Position numbers and translations under genes: made by a program
Shown: positions 16,537 to 24,029 of the stretch, in pieces
Layout: every line of letters begins with the position of its first letter
How positions within the stretch are numbered: position 1 is the stretch's first letter
NCBI RefSeq assembly: GCF_014190915.1
Contig: NZ_JACHVU010000004.1
Span: forward strand, 62,001-126,000
Source: Mycolicibacterium iranicum
GTDB lineage: Bacteria > Actinomycetota > Actinomycetes > Mycobacteriales > Mycobacteriaceae
Direction of reading: 5' to 3'
DNA: 64,000 nt
The notes under the pieces: generated by a model
The model's input: only the letters and a program-made list of their open reading frames with translations
What the model was told of the DNA's origin: nothing
Database searches by the model: none

Positions 16537-17745
16537 TCAGCGGGTCTGGACAGACATCGGAAGGTGAGCGAATCCGCGGACGTTGCTGGAGTGGACGCGG
16601 ACGGCATTGGCCTCGTCGACTTCGTATCCGCGGATTCGCTTGAACAACTCGGCCAGGGCGACGCGGGCCTCCATGCGCGCGAGGTGCGCGCCGAGGCAGA
16701 AGTGCGCGCCACTGCCGAAACTCATGAGCTTCGAGCCGATCTCACGGCCGATGACGAAGTCGTCGGGATCGTCGAAGACGCGCTCGTCGCGATGTGCCGA
16801 ACCCGGAAGCAGCAGCAGTACGTCACCGTCGGGAATCACGGTGTCGTAGAGCTCCAGCTCACCCTGCACCGTGCGGGCAAGGATCTGGCTGGACGTGTCG
16901 AAGCGCAGCGTCTCCTCCACCCACAGCGGGACCCGTTCGAGGTCGTCGAACACCGGGCCGAGCTGGTCGGGGTTGCGGTGTCCCCAGAACGCGGCGTTGG
17001 CAAGCAGTTTGGTGGTGGTCTCGTTCCCGGCGATCACCATCAGGAACATGAAGCCGATGATCTCGTCGTCGGTGAGCCGGTCACCGTCGATCTCGGCTTC
17101 CAGTAGGGCCGTGGTGAGGTCGTCGGTGGGCTTCCTGCGGCGTTCGGCGACCATCTCCTGGTAGTAGACGATCAGGTTCAGCGAGGCCTCGATCGCGGAG
17201 TCCGGAACGTCGGTGACGCCTTCGTCGCGGTGCATCACCGCATCTGCCCAGGCCCGCACCTGGACCCGGTCGACCTCCGGCACTCCCATCAGTTCGGAGA
17301 TGACGTCCATGGGGAGCTTGCCGGCGAATTCATCGACGTAGTCCACGATTCCGCCGTCGCGCGCGATCTCCAGCATGGTGTCGAGATGCTGCACCGCGAT
17401 CTCGGTCACCCGCGGCTCGAGCTCGCGGATGCGGCGCGGGGTGAACCCCTTGGAGACCAGGGTGCGCAGCCGCAGATGGTCGGGATCGTCCATCGCCAGG
17501 AACGACATCGTCTTGGACGCGTGCGGCCCACGCGACGCCGGGTCGAGCGAGACGCCGAACTTGTTCGACAGCGTCGTGCTGTTGCGGAAACCCTGCAGCA
17601 CGTCGCGGTGGCGCGACAGCGCCCAGAAACCCAGTTCGTCGTTGCGGTACAGCGGGGCCTCGTCGCGCAACCGCCGGTAGTACGGGTAGGGGTCCTCGTG
17701 GAAGTCGTAGTTGTAGGGATCGAGCCCCACCTCGCTGATGGTCAT
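16537..17745 (-). CDS. cyp123: Cytochrome P450, CYP123-like
   Basis: 402 aa. I-helix MVIAGNETTTKLLAN, ExxR in VEETLRFD, and heme loop FGSGAHFCLGAHLARME. ATG 17745 follows GGAGGC with good spacing. Position between the TetR gene and the SDR-cyp51 pair matches M. tuberculosis cyp123 (Rv0766c). It is soluble, with electrons probably supplied by the ferredoxin of the same operon. Substrate unknown. The first structural gene after its likely repressor (22-base gap). Confidence 0.85.
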   Translation of the reverse strand: MTISEVGLDPYNYDFHEDPYPYYRRLRDEAPLYRNDELGFWALSRHRDVLQGFRNSTTLSNKFGVSLDPASRGPHASKTMSFLAMDDPDHLRLRTLVSKGFTPRRIRELEPRVTEIAVQHLDTMLEIARDGGIVDYVDEFAGKLPMDVISELMGVPEVDRVQVRAWADAVMHRDEGVTDVPDSAIEASLNLIVYYQEMVAERRRKPTDDLTTALLEAEIDGDRLTDDEIIGFMFLMVIAGNETTTKLLANAAFWGHRNPDQLGPVFDDLERVPLWVEETLRFDTSSQILARTVQGELELYDTVIPDGDVLLLLPGSAHRDERVFDDPDDFVIGREIGSKLMSFGSGAHFCLGAHLARMEARVALAELFKRIRGYEVDEANAVRVHSSNVRGFAHLPMSVQTR

Positions 17746-17767
17746 GTCATGCCTCCGGCATTGAAGG

Positions 17768-18364
17768 TCAACGGTCCTCCCCGACGATGAGCCCGACCAC
17801 ATAGCTGAGGCGGTCGGCGATTTGGTGGTAGGTGTAGGCGCCGCTGCCGGCGTTGACCAGTGCGCCGAAGAACGTCATCTCCAGGGCGGCCAGTGTGCGC
17901 GGATCCGGGTCCGGGCCGACCGCCGCGCGGATGCGCCGGTGGATCTCGCTGCCGATCTTCTCCCGCACGGTGCGCACCGCGGCGTCGTTGCCCGACAGCA
18001 GTGCCGTCGTGCAGGCCGCGGCTACCTCGGGGTCGTCGGCCAGTGTCAGCGCCATCGTGCGCAGCGTCTTCTCCACCCGGGTGGCGGTGCTGTCGTTGAC
18101 GTCGGTGAAGTAGTCGACGCGCTGCATGAGATCGAGGTAGATCTCGGCGATCAGGTGGTTCTTCGACGAGAAGTAGGTGTAGGCGGTCGCCGGGGCGACC
18201 TTGGCCCGCGCGGCGACGGCGCGCACCGTCAGATCGGCGTAGGACGACTCGCGCAGCATGTCGAGGCCGGCCGCCAGAACTCTGCGGAACGTCTCTTCCT
18301 GCCGCCGGTTGCGAGGCGGCTGCGCCGGCTCGGATGTGAGCGCGGCAACAGCATCACTGGACAC
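17768..18364 (-). CDS. TetR-family regulator of the cyp123-cyp51 operon (Rv0767c type)
   Basis: 198 aa. Helix-turn-helix at residues about 38-62: LTVRAVAARAKVAPATAYTYFSSKNHL. The C-terminal ligand domain is Ala/Thr-rich. GTG 18364 is the start used; it lies inside a TGGACA-CA-TGTCCA palindrome, so its own protein could block transcription or initiation. It heads the minus-strand operon and is divergent from aldA, whose upstream region carries the same half-sites. Autorepressor and repressor of both arms is the simplest reading (inference). Confidence 0.85.
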   Translation of the reverse strand: MSSDAVAALTSEPAQPPRNRRQEETFRRVLAAGLDMLRESSYADLTVRAVAARAKVAPATAYTYFSSKNHLIAEIYLDLMQRVDYFTDVNDSTATRVEKTLRTMALTLADDPEVAAACTTALLSGNDAAVRTVREKIGSEIHRRIRAAVGPDPDPRTLAALEMTFFGALVNAGSGAYTYHQIADRLSYVVGLIVGEDR

Positions 18365-18392
18365 ATGTCCAAGTTATCGGACGGGGTGTCCG
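18358..18392. promoter_or_regulatory. GGACA/TGTCC operator sites at the TetR start
   Basis: TGGACA-CA-TGTCCA (18358-18371) is a perfect palindrome with a 2-base centre and spans the GTG start of the TetR gene. CGGAC-GGGGT-GTCCG (18378-18392) follows one turn or so further upstream of that gene. The first has the same half-site and spacing as the site before aldA. Confidence 0.6.
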
Positions 18393-18502
18393 TAGGCAAG
18401 CGAAGCGCTGAAAATGCCGCTCACATGCATTGATTCGGCGAGATGGAACGGCTCCCTTGCCTGGCATCGCCGTCTGCGGCTATGGTTCGGAAGAACTCTG
18501 TC

Positions 18503-18514
18503 GGACAGTTGTCC
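18503..18514. promoter_or_regulatory. GGACA-GT-TGTCC operator candidate before aldA
   Basis: Perfect 5-base arms with a 2-base centre, 24 bases before the aldehyde dehydrogenase ATG. The arms and spacing equal those of the site over the divergent TetR start, supporting one regulator for both directions. Confidence 0.6.
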
Positions 18515-18537
18515 AGGAATCAGATACAGGAGGTCGG

Positions 18538-20007
18538 ATGGCAATCCTGACCGATCGCGAAAGCTCACTGCTCATCGACGGCAAGCTGGTCGCAGGCAGC
18601 GCAGGGACGTTCCCGACGATCAATCCCGCGACCGAGGAGACCCTCGGCGTGGCGGCCGATGCCGGGGCCGACGACATGGACGCCGCGATCGGCGCGGCAC
18701 GGCGCAGCTTCGACGAGACGGGTTGGGCGACCGACACCGCTCTGAGGGTGCGCTGCATCCGGCAGCTGCAGGACGCGATGCGCGACCACATCGAAGAGCT
18801 GCGCGATCTGACCATCGCCGAGGTCGGCGCTCCGCGCATGCTGACGTCGGCCGCCCAGCTCGAAGGTCCTGTCGAGGACCTGACGTTCTGTGCCGACACC
18901 GCCGAGTCCTACCAGTGGACCACCGATCTGGGCATCGCCTCGCCGATGGGTATCAAGACCCACCGCACCGTCGCGCGCGAAGCCATCGGCGTCGTCGGGG
19001 CGATCACCCCGTGGAATTTCCCGCACCAGATCAACCTCGCCAAGATCGGTCCGGCGCTGGCGGCGGGAAACACGTTGGTGCTCAAGCCTGCTCCCGACAC
19101 GCCGTGGGCCGCCGCGGTGCTCGGCGAGCTGATCGCCGAGCACACCGACTTCCCGGCCGGCGTCATCAACATCGTCACCTCCAGCGACCACGGTGTCGGC
19201 GCGATGCTGTCGAAGGACCCGCGGGTCGACATGGTCTCGTTCACCGGTTCGACGAACACGGGTCGCGCGGTGATGGCCGACGGGGCTGCGACCTTGAAGA
19301 AGGTGTTCCTCGAGCTCGGCGGCAAGTCCGCATTCCTCGTGCTCGACGACGCCGATCTGGCCGGCGCCTGCTCGATGGCGGCGTTCACGGCGTCGATGCA
19401 CGCCGGGCAGGGGTGTGCCATCACGACGCGACTGGTGGTGCCCCGTGCGCACTACGACGCCGCGGTCGAGGCCGCCGCCGCCACGATGAGCGGTCTCAAG
19501 CCCGGCGACCCGACGAATCCCGGCACGATCTGTGGCCCGGTGATCTCCGAACGTCAGCGCGACCGCGTGCAGAGCTACCTGGATTCGGCCGTGGACGAGG
19601 GTGGCAGATTCGCCTGCGGCGGAGGACGTCCCGCCGACCGCGACACCGGGTTCTTCATCGAGCCGACGGTGATCGCGGGCCTGGACAACAACGCCAAGGT
19701 CGCCCGCGAGGAGATCTTCGGTCCGGTGATGACCGTCATCGCCCACGACGGCGACGACGACGCCGTCCGGATCGCCAACGACTCGCCCTACGGACTTTCC
19801 GGCACGGTGTTCTCCGGGGATCCGGACCGTGCCGCCGGCATCGCCGCGCGCCTGCGGGTCGGCACCGTCAACGTCAACGGCGGGGTGTGGTACTCCGCGG
19901 ACGTGCCGTTCGGCGGTTACAAACAGTCCGGTATCGGCCGGGAGATGGGCGTCGCCGGTTTCGAGGAGTACCTCGAGATCAAAGCGATTGCCACAGCAGC
20001 CAACTGA
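18538..20007 (+). CDS. aldA: NAD-dependent aldehyde dehydrogenase (Rv0768 type)
   Basis: 489 aa. ITPWNFPHQINLAKIGPALAAGN (cofactor/oxyanion Asn), FTGSTNTGR (Rossmann loop), ELGGKSAFLV (general base Glu) and AGQGCAITTR (catalytic Cys near residue 297), ending FGGYKQSGIGREMG. Typical ALDH length. ATG 18538 follows ACAGGAGG. It oxidises an aldehyde to an acid with NAD and starts a plus-strand operon, divergent from the TetR/P450 operon, consistent with alcohol-aldehyde-acid steps on a shared substrate. Confidence 0.92.
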   Translation: MAILTDRESSLLIDGKLVAGSAGTFPTINPATEETLGVAADAGADDMDAAIGAARRSFDETGWATDTALRVRCIRQLQDAMRDHIEELRDLTIAEVGAPRMLTSAAQLEGPVEDLTFCADTAESYQWTTDLGIASPMGIKTHRTVAREAIGVVGAITPWNFPHQINLAKIGPALAAGNTLVLKPAPDTPWAAAVLGELIAEHTDFPAGVINIVTSSDHGVGAMLSKDPRVDMVSFTGSTNTGRAVMADGAATLKKVFLELGGKSAFLVLDDADLAGACSMAAFTASMHAGQGCAITTRLVVPRAHYDAAVEAAAATMSGLKPGDPTNPGTICGPVISERQRDRVQSYLDSAVDEGGRFACGGGRPADRDTGFFIEPTVIAGLDNNAKVAREEIFGPVMTVIAHDGDDDAVRIANDSPYGLSGTVFSGDPDRAAGIAARLRVGTVNVNGGVWYSADVPFGGYKQSGIGREMGVAGFEEYLEIKAIATAAN

Positions 20008-20037
20008 CGAGACGCTCGGACTTCAGGAAGGGACGAC

Positions 20038-20799
20038 ATGGGTTTGTACGGCGACCAGTTCACGGAGAAGGTGGCGATCGTCACCGGTGCCGGAGGCGGT
20101 ATCGGGCAGGCGTACGCCGAGGCGCTGGCCCGCGAGGGCGCGGCGGTCGTCGTCGCCGACATCAACACCGAGGGGGCGCAGAAGGTCGCCGACGGCATCA
20201 AGGCCGAGGGTGGCAACGCGCTCGCCGTGCGTGTCGACGTGTCCGACCCCGACTCGGCCAAGGAGATGGCCGCACAGGCGCTCTCGGAGTTCGGCGGCAT
20301 CGACTACCTGGTCAACAACGCGGCGATCTTCGGCGGGATGAAGCTCGACTTCCTGATCACCGTCGATTGGGACTACTACAAGAAGTTCATGAGTGTGAAC
20401 CTCGACGGCGCGCTCGTCTGCACCCGGGCGGTGTACCGCAAGATGGCCAAACGCGGCGGCGGCGCGATCGTCAACCAGTCCTCCACCGCGGCGTGGCTGT
20501 ACTCCAATTTCTACGGGCTGGCCAAGGTAGGCATCAACGGCCTGACCCAGCAGTTGGCCACCGAACTGGGCGGGCAGAACATCCGCGTCAACGCGATCGC
20601 CCCCGGGCCGATCGACACCGAGGCCAACCGGACCACCACCCCGCAGGAGATGGTGGCCGACATCGTCAAGGGCATTCCGCTCTCGCGGATGGGCCAACCC
20701 GACGACCTGGTCGGCATGCTGCTGTTCCTGCTCTCCGACCAGGCCAAGTGGGTCACGGGCCAGATCTTCAACGTCGACGGCGGGCAGATCATCAGGTGA
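20038..20799 (+). CDS. Short-chain dehydrogenase/reductase (Rv0769 type)
   Basis: 253 aa classical SDR: VTGAGGGIGQAYAEAL (residues 14-29), VADIN (Asp favouring NAD), NNAAIFG, QSSTAAW (Ser), YGLAKVG (YxxxK), and a C-terminal GQIFNVDGGQIIR. ATG 20038 follows AGGAAGGGA. Stop overlaps the start of the next gene (GTGA). Second gene of the aldA operon; likely oxidises a hydroxy intermediate. Cytoplasmic tetramer by family precedent. Confidence 0.88.
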   Translation: MGLYGDQFTEKVAIVTGAGGGIGQAYAEALAREGAAVVVADINTEGAQKVADGIKAEGGNALAVRVDVSDPDSAKEMAAQALSEFGGIDYLVNNAAIFGGMKLDFLITVDWDYYKKFMSVNLDGALVCTRAVYRKMAKRGGGAIVNQSSTAAWLYSNFYGLAKVGINGLTQQLATELGGQNIRVNAIAPGPIDTEANRTTTPQEMVADIVKGIPLSRMGQPDDLVGMLLFLLSDQAKWVTGQIFNVDGGQIIR

Positions 20800-21668
20800 G
20801 CGCCCACGATCTGAAACTCGGCTACATCGGCCTGGGCAACCAGGGTGCGCCGATGGCCAAGCGCCTCGTCGACTGGCCGGGCGGGCTCATCGTGTTCGAC
20901 GTCCGCACCGAGGCGATGACCCCGTTGGCCGAGCTCGGCGCCACGCTGGCCGACAACATCGCCGACGTCGCCCGGGCCGACGTCATCAGCGTCACCGTGC
21001 TCAACGATGCGCAGGTGCGCGAGGTCGTCGCCGAGCTCGGCGCCCACGCCGAGCCGGGAACCGTCATCGCGATCCACTCCACCATCGAGCCGGCGACTGC
21101 CGGAGAGCTGGCCGAGCAGTTGCGGCCCAGGGGTGTCCACGTGGTCGACGCCCCGGTCAGCGGTGGCGCGGGAGCCGCCGAGAAGGGCGAGCTGGCCGTC
21201 ATGGTGGGCGCCGACGAGCACGCCTACGACCGGGTCAAGCCGGTCTTCAAGAAGTGGGCCTCCATGGTGGTCCGCGCCGGCGAACCCGGCGCGGGCACGC
21301 GAATGAAGCTGGCCCGCAACATGTTGACCTTCATCGGCTTCGCCGCGGCGTGCGAGGCGATGAAGCTCGCCGAGGCCTCGGGTCTCGACCTGCAGAAGCT
21401 GGGACGGGTGGTCCGGCACAGCGACGCCCAGAGCGGTGGGCCCGGCGCGATCATCGTCAGGGACGACATGTCCCCGCTGACGTCGGACCACTTCCTCCAC
21501 GACATGTTCGTCCACACCCGCGGGCTCGGGGAGAAGGATCTGAAGCTGGCCCTGCGGCTCGGCGAGGAGACCGGCGTCGAGCTTCCGCTGGCCGAGATCG
21601 CCCTCCGAGACCTGGCCGCCGGACTGGGTGTGCCCGCTGCGAATTCGACACAGGAAGTGACCCCATGA
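20796..21668 (+). CDS. 3-hydroxyisobutyrate dehydrogenase-like beta-hydroxyacid dehydrogenase (Rv0770 type)
   Basis: 290 aa. The N-terminal Rossmann motif GYIGLGNQGAPMAKRL, substrate loop DAPVSGGAGAAEKGELAVMVG, and catalytic Lys in MKLARNML define the family. It oxidises a beta-hydroxyacid or semialdehyde-related alcohol using NAD(P). GTG 20796 overlaps the SDR stop and its own TGA overlaps the next ATG (ATGA), so the operon is tightly coupled. Substrate unknown. Confidence 0.88.
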   Translation: MSAHDLKLGYIGLGNQGAPMAKRLVDWPGGLIVFDVRTEAMTPLAELGATLADNIADVARADVISVTVLNDAQVREVVAELGAHAEPGTVIAIHSTIEPATAGELAEQLRPRGVHVVDAPVSGGAGAAEKGELAVMVGADEHAYDRVKPVFKKWASMVVRAGEPGAGTRMKLARNMLTFIGFAAACEAMKLAEASGLDLQKLGRVVRHSDAQSGGPGAIIVRDDMSPLTSDHFLHDMFVHTRGLGEKDLKLALRLGEETGVELPLAEIALRDLAAGLGVPAANSTQEVTP

Positions 21669-22135
21669 GCTCAGACGAGTTGCGCCGCAAGGGCCTTGAG
21701 AAGATGAACGAGGTGTACGGCTGGGAGATGCCCGACATCCAGGGCGATCCCTTCTTCGACCTCACCGTCGACCACCTGTTCGGCACCATCTGGACCCGGC
21801 CGGGGCTGTCGATGCGCGACAAACGCATCATGACGCTGACCGCCGTCGCGGCCCTGGGCAACAGCGACCTCGCCGAGATCCAGGCCAATGCGGCGCTGCA
21901 CAACGACGAGCTCACCGGCGACGAACTCAAGGAGATGGCGGTCTTCCTGACGCAGTACCTGGGTTTTCCGCTCGGCAGCAAGCTCGACGGCGCCGTGAGC
22001 AAGGTGATCAAGAAGCGCAAGAAGGCCGCCGAGCGCGGCGGTGAGAAGGACGAGGCCGCAGAAAGGCGCGCCAACGTCAACGCCGCGGTCCAGATGCATT
22101 CCGGGGGAACGGTGCACGATGAGTCCGATGAGTAG
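21665..22135 (+). CDS. Carboxymuconolactone decarboxylase/AhpD-fold protein (Rv0771 type)
   Basis: 156 aa. The CMD fold signature spans residues about 45-115 (LSMRDKRIMTLTAVAALGNSDLAEIQANAALHN...ELKEMAVFLTQYLGFP). No CxxC pair is seen, so it is not a peroxidase-type AhpD. A charged Lys/Glu/Arg tail follows. It starts by ATGA overlap with the previous gene and its end overlaps the next gene by 17 bases. Probable decarboxylase or ring-opening enzyme in the same catabolic route (inference). Confidence 0.82.
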   Translation: MSSDELRRKGLEKMNEVYGWEMPDIQGDPFFDLTVDHLFGTIWTRPGLSMRDKRIMTLTAVAALGNSDLAEIQANAALHNDELTGDELKEMAVFLTQYLGFPLGSKLDGAVSKVIKKRKKAAERGGEKDEAAERRANVNAAVQMHSGGTVHDESDE

Positions 22136-23351
22136 GTACGCCGCGCTCTCCCGCGAGGAGCTGGCGACCCTGGTCCCGGAGCTGCTGCTGATCGGTCAGC
22201 TGATCGACCGCTCCGGAATGGCCTGGTGCATCTCGTCGTTCGGCCGCGAGGCGATGGTGCAGATCGCGATCGAGGAATGGGCCGGCGCGAGCCCGCTCTA
22301 CACGAAGCGGATGCAGAAGGCGCTCAAGTACGAGGGCGTCGACATCATCACCATCTTCAAGGGGCTGCAGCTCGATATCGGCGCGCCGCCCCAGTTCATG
22401 GATTTCCGCTACACGGTCCATGATCGCTGGCACGGCGAGTTCCACCTCGACCACTGTGGTGCGTTGCTCGACGTCGAACCGATGGGCGACGACTACGTGC
22501 GCGGCATGTGCCACGACATCGAGGACCCGACATTCGACGCGACCGCGCTGGCGACCAACCGGCGGTGTCAGGTGCGGCCGATTCACCGGCCCCCCAGGGC
22601 GCCGTCGGACCGGCACCCGCACTGCGCGTGGACGGTCATCATCGACGAGTCCTACCCGGAGGTCGACTTCATCCCGCAGCTCGACATCATCGGCGCCAGC
22701 CGCGCGTACCACACCGAACTCGACGCCATCGACCCCGACGACGAGGGTCAGGCGGACTATTCCGGCCCCCTCGTCTCCGACGTCGACTTCGGCGCGTTCT
22801 CCCACTCGGCGCTGGTGCGCATCGCCGACGAGGTGTGCCTGCAGATGCACCTGCTGGTGTTGTCGTTCACCCTCGCCGTCCGGGCGCGCGCCAACGGCGA
22901 TGTGGCGCTGGAGGAGTCGATCCGCTACAAGGCGCTGACCGGTATCGCCGGGGTCGCCGCCGAACGCATCAAGAACGCGTTGAACATCCCCGCCGACGCC
23001 ACCGGGGCGCTTCGGGTGCTCGAGTTGCACCCGCTGCTGAACCCGGCCGCGTACGTGTCGGTCTCCGTCGACGCCGACCATCTGCACGTGCGCACGTCCC
23101 CCGCCTACGAGGACGGCGCGTGGATCTCGTTGGTCTCACCGGCGGCCGACCGGCCGATCCAGGCGGTCGTGCAGGCCGTCGATCCGCATCTGCGTGCCGA
23201 ACTCAGTGGGACCGCGTCCGACTGGACGGTGCGCGTCATCGAGACCGACACCCCCGCCAAGGAGTTCTCCGAGGTGTCGGTGTGCAAGGTGTCCGGTGGG
23301 GCGTCCTGGGTCTTCGAGGGCCGCACGTCGCTGCCGCTGACTGTCGTCTGA
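22119..23351 (+). CDS. Unrecognised His/Cys-rich protein ending the aldA operon
   Basis: 410 aa. I do not recognise the family. Residues 101-170 concentrate His and Cys: H101, H105, H109, H112-C113, C131-H132, H166, H168-C169, a plausible metal site. Acidic stretches follow (SYPEVDFIPQLD, DAIDPDDEGQ). The C-terminal third is strand-rich. No signal or membrane segment. It is translated from ATG 22119, 17 bases inside the previous gene, so it belongs to the operon. A metal-dependent hydrolase or lyase would fit the context, but that is speculation. A gene for it is not in my memory of the M. tuberculosis locus. Confidence 0.75.
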   Translation: MSPMSRYAALSREELATLVPELLLIGQLIDRSGMAWCISSFGREAMVQIAIEEWAGASPLYTKRMQKALKYEGVDIITIFKGLQLDIGAPPQFMDFRYTVHDRWHGEFHLDHCGALLDVEPMGDDYVRGMCHDIEDPTFDATALATNRRCQVRPIHRPPRAPSDRHPHCAWTVIIDESYPEVDFIPQLDIIGASRAYHTELDAIDPDDEGQADYSGPLVSDVDFGAFSHSALVRIADEVCLQMHLLVLSFTLAVRARANGDVALEESIRYKALTGIAGVAAERIKNALNIPADATGALRVLELHPLLNPAAYVSVSVDADHLHVRTSPAYEDGAWISLVSPAADRPIQAVVQAVDPHLRAELSGTASDWTVRVIETDTPAKEFSEVSVCKVSGGASWVFEGRTSLPLTVV

Positions 23352-23369
23352 CTCGCCGAGTGCCTCGGT

Positions 23370-23400
23370 GGGGGACTCTCGGGGGACTCTCGGGGACTCG
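23370..23400. repeat. 11-bp tandem repeat between convergent genes
   Basis: Two exact GGGGGACTCTC units and a truncated third (GGGGACTCG) fill most of the 50-base gap between the unknown gene and the convergent TetR gene. No hairpin with a T-tract is formed, so it is not a classical terminator. Confidence 0.75.
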
Positions 23401-23401
23401 G

Positions 23402-24016
23402 TCAGTTGCCGGCGGACAGTGCGTTGCCGACCCACCGGCGGAGGTAGGCGCGCAGCTCGTCTCCGCTGCGCGGCGGTCGGCCGGGGTCGAGCACGAACGA
23501 CTGGATGATGCGCAGCAGGTGCTCCGACAGCTGATCGAGGTCGGCGTCGCGGTATCCGTATGCCGCCCAGTCGACGTCGAGCCTGCCGACCATGTCTCGG
23601 CCGAACCGCAGCGCGATGTCCGAGGTCACCGACTGGATGTGGGTGGACCCGCCGGGCACCATGATCAGCCCGATGTACTTCTCCCGGGGCAACCACTCCA
23701 AAGCGGTGGCGACAGCCTCGGTGACCGCCTCGGGCGGCTCGGTGACACCGGACAGGTGGGCGGTCAGCCGGTCGAGGAATCCGTCCACCGCGTGGACCGC
23801 CGCGGCCACGAGCAGTGCCTCGGTGCTGGAGAAGTACCGGTACACGGTCTGGCGGGTGACGCCGACGGTGCGCGCGACGTCGGAGATGCTGAAGTCGGCA
23901 CCGCGCTCCTCGATGGCCTTTCCCGCGGCTTCGAGAATGCGGGCGACGGCCTCCTCGTCCGAGGCCGGCTTAGCCCCTGACCAACCGTGGGTGCGCACGA
24001 AGGAACCATAGGCCAC
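23402..24016 (-). CDS. TetR-family regulator next to CYP125-like gene
   Basis: 204 aa. HTH at about residues 42-66: FSISDVARTVGVTRQTVYRYFSSTEALL. The ligand domain has aromatic-rich YIGLIMVPGG and WAAYGYRDADLDQL. GTG 24016. It starts 13 bases after the P450 stop and is in the same orientation, so it is co-transcribed with the P450 and probably regulates the pair through the palindrome upstream of the P450. Confidence 0.85.
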   Translation of the reverse strand: MAYGSFVRTHGWSGAKPASDEEAVARILEAAGKAIEERGADFSISDVARTVGVTRQTVYRYFSSTEALLVAAAVHAVDGFLDRLTAHLSGVTEPPEAVTEAVATALEWLPREKYIGLIMVPGGSTHIQSVTSDIALRFGRDMVGRLDVDWAAYGYRDADLDQLSEHLLRIIQSFVLDPGRPPRSGDELRAYLRRWVGNALSAGN

Positions 24017-24029
24017 CTCGCGATCGCGG

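Noticed and set aside
18414..20795. Plus-strand frame running through aldA and the SDR gene before the dehydrogenase.
   Set aside because: Arg-rich noise in the wrong frame; only the last 290 codons, from GTG 20796, encode the beta-hydroxyacid dehydrogenase.
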